The notes beneath the pieces were generated by a model that ran no database searches, had not been told where the DNA came from, and saw nothing but the letters and a program-made list of their open reading frames with translations. A stretch of 64,000 bases of DNA from positions 33,479,001 to 33,543,000 of the forward strand of contig NC_059478.1 in the NCBI RefSeq assembly GCF_018139145.2, given 5' to 3'. Each line of letters starts with the position of its first letter. The first letter of the stretch is position 1. The position numbers and the translations under genes are program-made. Source of the stretch: Gymnogyps californianus (Eukaryota > Chordata > Aves > Accipitriformes > Cathartidae). Below, piece by piece: positions 55,001 to 64,000 of this stretch.

Positions 55001-58000
55001 AACAACATCTCCCACACTGAAGGGGTGTGAACGAAGAAGCATTTCAATCCATTCACTAGGGTACCTGTCCATAAACCACATGCATCCTTTAAACCACGTG
55101 ACTAAAATGCTTCTTTTATTGAGAATGAATTTTACTCGGTTATAATCAAATTTGGTAAATGCACCCTGCGAACACAGATGTAACTCGTTGAGCCTGATAA
55201 TCATAAGATTAGGTTCTGCACAAGAAAAATCTTTTGGATTGTAGCCATAAAACATTTTGCAAAACGTGAACCAATCCTGTGTCTTGTTTGTTACCGGTCT
55301 ATTTACCCAGTCCATTGCTTCCTTGTTCGTCTTACGTAAACTTCCTCAAAGCAAACACACTGAAAACATTTTCCACGGAAAATGTGTCCAACATAATTCA
55401 ATAAACAATGTAGTAAATAAGGGACTGCAAATTCAGAGAGCCATCTACTGGCAGCTAAGTGAAACGAATTAAATTCATTAAGGGCCAAATCTTCTCTGCC
55501 TCTCTTTGCAAATAATTTCTTTAAAGATAAGGAACTACACATGGGTAATGTAAACCGTACAAGCATAATTATCTTCTCAAGACATGTATGGCAAGACTGA
55601 AGATGCTGGTGTTCTCAGAGCAAGAAGGAGCAGCCTCGTTTGCCCAGTGTCCAGATTCTGCTAGGTGAACGAGAAACTAGGAGAGTAAAGGAGGAGTGAG
55701 GACTCTCTGAGTGCCTGCAGCCTTCACTACATCCCTCACATCCATGTTCTTTCTTTTATAGGTGGCTCAAGCCAGGCATAGCAAAAGCTAATGACAGCAG
55801 AGCTGGAAGCAGAGCCAAGGCGCCCCGAGTACAGTGTTTCAAAGACCGTTTTTATAGGGAATGGTGTTCTTCAGCCCAGACATCAGAAGATCACAAGGGA
55901 TCCACACAGCAAGGGAGATACTTTGTAGTTCTGGATACCAAATCAAGTCATATCACCTACTGCATGAAGTAAAACAGCTGTGTGTAAAACATTCTAGAGC
56001 AGAACCTCCCAGCCTGTGAGCCTGACCCACAGGAGGATCATGCTTCCTCTCCCAGGGAGAAGCACAGCAGTTCCAGGCACCGGTGCTATTTGAAGATGGG
56101 GGAAGCAGCAGTGGTGTCTGGTTCCTGCCTTTCTCTTGGACTTACCTCCACTATTTTAGGTGGAGTAGCTGGGTAGATCAGCAGACACTGCAGCAGGAAT
56201 GGTGGCCAGACTCATACTTCTACAGCAGGAAAAGTTCCTTTTTCAGGGAGAAATGGAAATTCGAATCCTCAACTGCACTAGCCTCTCTGCAGCCTTCTTC
56301 ATACACCAGTATTTGATGTCTGCTTCATTTTTGCCTTTATTCTTTGTCTCCTGGCATTATTACTTTCAGATTTCTTCATTTTAATAGATGAGTTCATGAA
56401 CTTAAATCTCCTCTGACAAGGACTTGCAGTCTTCCCAACTGAGCTTCCATTAATTTCTGCTCATGTTTATAATTTTCAGGTAGTTTATTTCTATCCTGAA
56501 TCCAGCTTTCAATCTCTCCCAGTTTAATACTCTGTAAATGCCACTAATGTGCTCTTCATTTTCTCTTCCAGTTACTTAACTAATATCTTAATTTAAGGGT
56601 AGCCTTGGCACAGATTCTTACAGGTATCCTACTGGAGCCTCCTCTTCCCTAGCCTAATCCTGGGATAGGGTAAGAAAATCTGGTTTTGGAGGGAGTGGGT
56701 GGTACAAGCAGAAGCACGCTGGCTAAATCAGTGAAGACAAACACCTCAACAGCAGTCTAGTGAGGGGGTATGCTCACTCTGTCCCTTTCATCCTGCATTA
56801 CTGCTTGAAAGGATGGTGCACAAATTACTGCCACAGGCAGACTGACATACCAGGCACATGTGAGCACTTGGGTAGATAGGTGAGTCTAGTCTGGAGAAGA
56901 ACCTCAGGGCCACCCGCAAGCAGACAGCATAGTCAGAGTCTGTGCATGCAAGTGGGAACATCTCAAGAAGCAACTTGGGAGAATCCTTTGTTCCCTGAAA
57001 GGATCCTTCAAGCGTACACAGTTCTTCGTTGCTTTACGGTGTGCATGCATTGCCTATTAACCTTGAAGATCCCAACTTCTTTGTGAAACCCATGACGTTC
57101 TGGAGTAATGGATTTGCTTCAGAGACAGAATAGTTGTCATAGCTTTTAGTTTTTAATCAATAATGCTTCCCATCTTTATAAAGCTCTGTACCATTTATCT
57201 AGCCATTCTATTTCCAGTAGCGTTGCTAAGCGCAAGCAACCCTTCCCCAAGCACGTCTGAGGTTTTCTGTTCTTAAATGGGTGGGAGCAACCTTGTTGTA
57301 ACCTATTTTAACAAGTCGTTCTGTGAGCAGCAGAATTAACGCAGCCTGGATTCCAGTGTTCTCACTTTATCCTATTCCAGGGTCTCTTTTTACCTGAGCA
57401 GCTATTTCCACAAAAACGGGAGGTGTTTAGTATCTCTGAGGCTCTGCAAACTTGATTAAATTGCAGAGTGGTTTCAAAACTTTCCAGAGGGAAACAGATC
57501 GCAGCTTACTTCCCTAGGAAATGAAACTAAAAATAAACGAGGAAAAATTCCCTTCTCTATTGCTCCTTGACCCAAGGTCTGCTCTGTTTAGACAACAGAC
57601 AAACGGGTGTTTTGGAAAGCACATACTGTCGGCCCAATGTTTAACGGGCTTTTCTAAATATATTACAGATTATTGATGAATGCTTAGATGACTTCCCAGA
57701 GGCGATCTAGTAGGCTAGTGGCAGATACGGGAGTGGAAGCTTCATTCCCCTGACTGCCCTGCAATTCGGTGTTATCTTACCATTCTGCAGTTTTTGGTGG
57801 GTAAACGTTGTGTAACCATGGTATCTCTAAGATCCATAAAGCAGAGAGTATCTTCTCTATTTTTTAGTTGTCTTGACGTTGCCTCTTGGTGTTACCTGCT
57901 TGGTTTACCTATTAAAAAAAGCAAAGACAAATTATATTTTCCATGAACACAGATTTTAAATATTTCCTTACTAGTACGATATTAAATTAGCACAAATAGA

Positions 58001-59829
58001 GCTCAAAGATGGTTTGCATGGCCTTTATGCCATCAAAATGTTGGAAGTGTAAACTCTGTGACATTTGTTAGAAGTTTGTTGAATGCAGTATGTTCTCTCC
58101 CACTCCCTCTGCAAATCTTTCCTACAGAAATAGGAATTAGTGAATGTGAAGAAAACTCTGTTTTTACAGATAGTTATTTATGGTTGCCTGAATAATTATT
58201 TTGCAATCAAAGCTTTGTTTTGCATGATCTGACTGATGCAAAAAGCAGAAAATAAATATCTTCATTCTCATAACCTGATTGCCTGAGGGATTTACAATAT
58301 ATATCCAGATGGCATATTGTGTGGCCTATCAAATCAGGGCATGGTTATTAAATTTCAGAGCAGGAAGGTGCAAGCAACTAATTTCAGGCAAGGGAACAGC
58401 CATTTCATTTGATCAACTGAATAATTCTTTGTTCGACATTTAGCCAAATCCAAGCCACCTTAGCTACTCAGCTCTCAATATTCGAGACCATACACAAACA
58501 GACAAGCACAATCATCTTTGTCTTTGAGAATAAAAGCAAAGATGAAACTTTAAAGAACTATTATGCCTAAAACAGGTCATAAAATTCTGAAGGCAGCAGG
58601 CCTGTTTTCTTCTGCACTGACAGGTTACCCACTATTGTGGGGCCACAGTCTTTGATGAGTTTAGTACAAACAGCAACATGGGTTTTATTTTTAAATCTTT
58701 ATCTTTGCTTGGAATATAAAGATGTATATGGTGTGCATGCCACTTTCTGTGTATTACCGCTCCTTTCCAGTTTTGAAAAGGAACAGTAACTACATGTGAC
58801 CATTCTTCAGGATTTATCATCATGGTAGTGTTATTACTATAACTCTGCTATAGAGAGATGCTTGCTGCTAGAGTCTGAAGAATTCCTAGAAGAGATGAGG
58901 ATTGTGATCACTAATTTATAGGAGCACAGAAATGAAGTGCTGCTAGCAAGGGCAAGCAGTGAGCTCAAAGGCAGGGGAAGGATTAGAAAGGTGATCTCCT
59001 ACATCCCCACTTCAAGCCAATAGCTAGACCTTTGAAACAAGATGTTGTCTGCTTTGCACATTAATACCTAAGATCCTCTTTACTGATCGACCCTACTACG
59101 TGAAATATATTAGATCCGTGAGATTACATAACAAAAAACAACACGAAATACATGAAACATCTATTGTTGGTATTTCTACTGAAGCTTAATTTTAGATCAT
59201 GTGCTATAATCATGTGCTGATTGTAAGAAATTAAACTCAGTCTGATCATCTTTGACCAGCAGAAGGCAGTAAAATCACAAAATGGAAAAAAACACCTAAC
59301 TTTCTTCGTGAACCCAAACTTGTGCTGTTGAGTCCCGAGCACACGGAGAATGCAGAGGCATCGTCCTTCTATAGGGTGTTAAGCAGTAGTGCCAGCTCCA
59401 GACAGTCAAGAAATTCAAGTCACATCTTTCCCAAATCCTGCACTTTTTTTTGTTTTAAACCCTTGGCTCCTGATACAGCCAATGATTATTTTTAAGCAGC
59501 TTAAGACAAACAGATTAATGAAGAACTTACTTTACAAATGACTAAAAGAAACCAAAAAACCCTCAGCACGTCTAGCCTAGGAGAGTGAGAGGAGATGCAG
59601 TTACTCTGATGTACTTTTAGAAAAGAAATAAAGCAGCAAGTTGAACTGGAAAACACTGTTGGCATGTGAACAAACACGTATGTGTTTAGGCTGGAGATCT
59701 AAGTACTACCGGCCTCCAGAGAACGTGGAGATTTAGGAACCATTTTGCTGTAGTGGAGTCAAAAGACACTAAATTAAAAAAAAACCAAAAAAACCCAAAC
59801 AAACAAAAAAAACCACCTTGAAACGACAG
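52054..59829. other. intergenic DNA between DOCK7 and the second CpG island
   Basis: AT-leaning sequence with no recognised gene. A 112-residue minus-strand frame at 54977-55315 and an overlapping frame at 55303-55566 match no family I know. Small CA-rich patches occur. Regulatory elements may be present but cannot be named from sequence alone. Confidence 0.7.
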
Positions 59830-60128
59830 CTGGAAACTCCGTGACGGGCAGCGCGCTGCGGCCGCCGCTGATGGCGGGGCCGGGGCCGGCGCCGCGGCCT
59901 GACGGCGGGGCTGGACTTCCCGCCCAAAGCCTCCGGCCTCTGGCCTCCCGCCCTCCGCCCGCCTTTCCGGGGGCTCGTCTCCAGCCGCAGCCCGTCCCGC
60001 CCGGGTGAGCCGGCCCGCCTCGGCGCGGCCGCCGCCTCCTCCTCCTCAGCCCGCCCCGCCGCCTCCCGCTGCGCCCCTTCCTCCCTCCTCCACAGGCGGC
60101 GGCTGGAAACCAACCGCCCTGCCGCCGG

Positions 60129-60144
60129 ACTACAGCTCCCAGCA
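60129..60144 (+). promoter_or_regulatory. ZNF143/STAF-type site, forward
   Basis: ACTACAGCTCCCAGCA, followed by cgccccgcg, closely follows the ZNF143/STAF consensus (ACTACAnnTCCCAGCATGC). Such sites are enriched in CpG-island and bidirectional promoters. Confidence 0.75.
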
Positions 60145-60198
60145 CGCCCCGCGCGGGCCCGCCGCCGGGCCCGGCTCGCTCCCGCAGCAGCGCCCGCC

Positions 60199-60210
60199 GG
60201 GAGCTGTAGT
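60199..60210 (-). promoter_or_regulatory. ZNF143/STAF-type site, inverted
   Basis: GGGAGCTGTAGT is the exact reverse complement of the ACTACAGCTCCC core found 54 bases to the left, giving a head-to-head pair. The downstream half of the consensus (AGCATGC) is not preserved in this copy. Confidence 0.65.
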
Positions 60211-60930
60211 TCCGCGTAGTTCCCCCACGGCTGAAGCCCCGGGAGGCCGCTCCCCGGCCGGCTGCGCCACGGGGCTCACCGGGCGGGTAAGCGGCGGCCC
60301 CACCGCCTTCCGGCTACGCGCGGCGAGCTCGCAGCGGGTCGCCGTGCGAGCGGCTCCTCCGCCCCCTTTACGGCAGCCGCGGCGGTGGCGCGAGCGGGGA
60401 AGCGTTAACCGCCCGCCGTCCCGCACCGGCGGCGGCTGTGTGAGGGGTGAGCGGCTGGCGGCGGTCGCGGCCGGCGGAGGGACGCGGGGCGGGAGAGCGG
60501 GCGGGGGGGGGGGAGCGCTGCCCGGGAGCGCGGCCCGCGGCGCCGGGCCGGGCGGGATGAAACGCCTCCATGGTGGCGGTGAAGAGGCGGCCGCTGCCGG
60601 GCGTACCCGCAGGCGGCGTCCCGGGCCCGGGGCTGCACTCCCGGCCAGCCCGTTTGTCTGTGTGTCTTGTAGGGTCAGGAGCGCGCTCGGGGTTCTCCCG
60701 CTTCCCCCATGCCCCTTCCCGGGGTGTGTGTGTGGGCGGGCGTGTGCCCGCCGTGCTCGTACAGCCGGCGGGCGGCTGTGGTAACCGCGCTGCGGCCGAC
60801 GGCTGGGTGGCGGGTTAGGGAATAACCGGGGCCGCCAGGCAGCTGGTGTCGCGTTCGCTTCCCGCCGGGAGGCGGTTCGGGATTCCCGCCTCCCCCCCCC
60901 CCCCCGGCCGTCTGCTGACAAAGCCCGCAG

Positions 60931-63900
60931 GAGTCATTGTGAGGATACAAAGACCTGCTTCACCGGCTGTGGAGAGCCGGAGTAGTAACGAGCGAGTAGA
61001 GAGGCGGCTCCTCTGCGAACAGCTCTTGCTTGGCTTTAAATCCTGGATGGGTAAAATGTTTGGTCTTTGCTACAGGATTTAAAAAAAAAAAAAAAAAAGC
61101 TGTTTTTCTTCACCTGCCCTTTACAAAGTATTATTTCTAACTGTCTTAATCTGTGTTTACAGCTGGAAAGGGGTAACTCCTTAAAATTGATCTCTTGACA
61201 TTATTTGCTGTCAGGGATCTCTGTGTGTGTTTTGCTGACTGTCATCGCTGCTAGTTGAGTTTCTTTCCAGGTAGGAAAAAAGTGAAGGAGATCTTCCTTC
61301 TTAAATTGATTAATAGTCACCTTTAGACTTCATTCATCCCTTTTGGTGCAGTTGCATCGGCAGGTTAGGTTGCTTTTCTGTTGTTAACGAAAACAAACAA
61401 ATTCTGTTGTTAGGGAGGTTTTTTTCCATCACTATTAACAAACAGCCACCTCGCTGCAATCATCCCGCCTCAGAGACTGGATAATGGGGGCTCTGAGAGG
61501 ACAGGACTTCATTAAGAGGTGTGTCCTGCCACTCTGTGAAGTAACATCATCCTAGTAATGTACATTCCAGATAACTTCTTAAATGAGACAACTTCAGTAT
61601 AAAACCATTAGCTTTAGATTTAATAACGGGGGTTGCATTGTGCCCGCTGGGCTAGAATCTGTATTCCCTGTGACCTTCTCCTGATGCTGTTCCATTAATT
61701 TCAGTGGAACTATTACTGATGCCTTCTTACATTGATGGGAAGAGCCTTCGTTTTTCCAGTGGAATAAATGTGCCTGTTTTGTGTTAGCATTCTTCTTAGA
61801 AGTCCTTTTCACATCTTCAGCATAATGCTAGGGAAGAAATGTAACTGGATGAAAGAAAAATGTGCTGCGATGACCATTGTCTTTTAGAGGAAAATGAGCT
61901 TCTTTCTCATTTCAGTAATTTTTCTTTCAGGCCCTTTCGGAACAGTAGAGTTTGTTTCATTTCTAATTTTAGCCAGAGGGAGCTTTTATAGGTATTGGCT
62001 TTTAAGGCAATCAGTGGCCTGTGCATAAATGACTGTCGCTGATTGATCGTGTGAGGACAGACTGGACCAAACACACCTCCTGAAGAAGTTCATCTTACCA
62101 GCTTTGCCATCTAAAGTCAGTGATACAGTCAGTCTTTCCTTTTTTTTTGTTTTCCTCCTAAAGAAAAAAGAGGGGGAAAAGGCAGGAAATTAAAACCCAA
62201 CCTTAAATTGTCTTTCTCTTTCTTCCCTTACAAAACTCCAGCTCAACACAAGGCTCATCATAGTAGGGTTGTAGCCATTTGTTATTTTCACTAGCAAAAA
62301 AATGTCAGTCTTCCCCCATGTTTGTGAGCTTGCATTGCCTCTTGTTCCGTCAAAAAGCTGTTGACGGACTTTTATTAAATAATACAATGGAGTAGCGGAA
62401 AAACATGCTAGGGATGGCTTGGGCGGTAGACTGCTGTTTTCCTTGCCCTACCTACAGATCCCAGAAACAGTGCATCTGTGTGAGTACCCTCAGGCTCTGA
62501 AGACATTGGCACCCTGACATCTTCACACTCTCTTCAGTTACACTATCAGTGGTTAGGTTTTACTTAAAATATGCTCCCAGTGGAGAGAATAACACATGGA
62601 AAGGCAAATACAGTTCAAGATTCTCCTTTTAAAGTATGGAGGTTATGTATAGCATCAGTGATGGTGTATGCTCCTGGTCCAGGTTTATTAATTAAATGAG
62701 GTAGTTCACTTTTGTTCACGTCATCATCTGATGTTATCAGAACTTCACTAAAGATTCAGTGAAGGTTGCAGTGATGTACCACTATTGATCGACTTCTGAT
62801 GTCCTACAAGAGCTCCCGTTGAAGCAGGAGCTCTTAATTTTTCAGCTATCTATGCAAGGGTTTGAGCTACCAAATATCATCAAGAAAACCTCCTGTATCA
62901 GCTATTTTAAAGTGAACCATTGGCAGAATACATGCAGTGAAGGAAGCTCTATTTAATTAATAGCAAACTTCCTGTTACAAATGGTGCAAGTGGACTACAA
63001 AGGGAGTTCTGTCCCATTTTCTCAGATTTCTTAGAAACAGGGAAAAAGGTAGTATATTTTCTTTCTGTATTATTACCAGTTTAGGTTGCTTTTAAGGTAA
63101 AGTCTGTCTTGTCTTGCAGTTCAGAAAAAGTCAGTAAAAATGCATTCCTTCCCACCCACCCTCCCCCTTGGAAAATTTATAAGCAGTTTTTACAAAATTA
63201 TTCTGCACTGTAGTGGTTTTTACCACCATTTTACCACTCTCATTCTTGCAATACAGCTGGACTAGTGTAGACAACACAATCAAATCAGAAGAGAGCCTTT
63301 TTTGCACGGCAGGTGATAATTAGAAGAGATGCAAAGTAAACACGGATTTTATGACAGTATTCTAATCATCTTTTGATGTTACCTCTCTAGCAAGTTAATC
63401 CTGTACAAAATTATGTCGCTGTTACTACACATGTTTTCAGTACTACACGTTTTCTGCCTTGCACATGTACAGCAAAACATCTTGCACTTTTTTCTTTCAG
63501 TTCCTCCAATGCCTGTAAACTTTGGCTTAGAAAATTCTTGATTAGAAATCTGAAACTAATGCTGTTTTTTGTTCATTGGTGCTCAGAACTCCTGATGTGG
63601 GGGAAAAAAGTGATTATTGTATTCTATTCAGCAGAAAAGAATAGCATCTATTCTATTTAGTGAAACGCATCGTAGCTCTTCATTTCACTGCCAATTAGAA
63701 TGAGTGTACTCATATGCCAGCACAGGTTATATGCTCTAGATCAGTTTGTTGTGCAATAGAGAGCTGTTGGAGAACATTATATTTTATTTAGTTTTGTGTA
63801 GTAATTTTATTGGTGTATATTTGGAATTAAATTATTTTATTACTTATTCATGGAACATGTGATTGCTTCTCAGTCCCAGGTAGTGGAGGATCCTGCAAGT

Positions 63901-64000
63901 TTATTACTGCTTCTGGTCATGTTAGGCTTAAGTACCTAAGCGCGCTGGTGGTGATACTATACCCTATGTTCTCAGTGCCCATGGATATGTTTATATTTTT
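60931..64000 (+). other. downstream of the second CpG island; possible ATG4C intron 1
   Basis: GC content falls back to ordinary levels. An A18 run lies at 61081-61098. I looked for the start of ATG4C coding (a Trp-Asn-Asn-Met-Lys type motif) and did not find it. No repeat recognised. Confidence 0.55.
61081..61098. repeat. A18 homopolymer
   Basis: Eighteen A residues preceded by ggattt. No retroposon body was recognised to its left. Confidence 0.9.

Larger units (their letters stand above)
59840..60930 (+). promoter_or_regulatory. second CpG island; probable ATG4C promoter and non-coding first exon
   Basis: Dense CpG, GGCGGG boxes, two ACTACAGCTCCC sites at 60129 and 60199, G11 at 60503-60513 and C14 at 60892-60905. 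In mammals the gene next to DOCK7 on the opposite strand is ATG4C, whose coding begins in a later exon, so this island fits its start by synteny. Candidate donors are CGG|GTAAGC at about 60284 and GGG|GTGAGC at about 60443. No ATG4C coding sequence is visible up to 64000, so the gene name is inference. Frames of 259 and 263 residues on the two strands are GC-island artefacts. Confidence 0.6.

Noticed and set aside
60005..60921. Open frames of 259 and 263 residues on opposite strands of the second CpG island
   Set aside because: Both are low-complexity Pro/Arg/Gly/Ala products overlapping each other, with no domain or splice evidence.
61000..64000. ATG4C coding exon
   Set aside because: I looked for the conserved N-terminal motif and did not find it; the gene name for the second CpG island rests on synteny alone.

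Overview
This is vertebrate nuclear DNA with intron-split genes, GT-AG splice sites and CpG islands, almost certainly from a bird. The strongest clade signal is a CR1 LINE 3' end at about 51893-52053, finishing with the repeated ATTCTATGA motif typical of avian CR1. The species cannot be fixed from the sequence.

Two genes are clear. DOCK7 lies on the minus strand. Fourteen coding exons can be placed to the base between 50193 (start codon, inside a CpG island) and 8190. They encode the first 560 residues plus two bases of the next codon; the remaining exons lie beyond position 1. ANGPTL3 lies on the plus strand, inside the DOCK7 intron that follows exon 14. Its last four coding exons (550-663, 2221-2316, 4204-4476, 5839-6020) give the complete C-terminal fibrinogen-like domain and the stop codon. 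Its signal peptide, coiled-coil and furin-site exons lie off the left edge. This antisense nesting matches the mammalian locus.

Layout: 1-6020 ANGPTL3 exons and introns; 6021 to about 7400 its likely 3' UTR, ending in an (AAAT)n tract full of poly(A) signals; 8190-25331 the dense block of DOCK7 exons 14 to 3; 25332-39975 DOCK7 intron 2; 39976-40081 exon 2; 40082-50155 intron 1; 49430-50560 the DOCK7 CpG island; 50600-59830 intergenic DNA with one CR1 copy; 59840-60930 a second CpG island carrying two inverted ACTACAGCTCCC (ZNF143/STAF-type) sites; 60930-64000 further sequence without recognisable coding exons. By synteny with human (USP1, DOCK7/ANGPTL3, ATG4C) the second island is probably the ATG4C promoter with a non-coding first exon, but no ATG4C coding sequence is present to prove it.

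DOCK7 (a Rac/Cdc42 exchange factor) and ANGPTL3 (a secreted lipase inhibitor) have no known direct functional link; their relation here is positional. Most short open frames in the window are chance frames in introns or CpG islands. I found no new gene system. The points most worth checking are residue-level changes in the ANGPTL3 fibrinogen-like domain, the paired ZNF143-type sites, the repeat-embedded poly(A) signals, and several old CR1- and MIR-like remnants.
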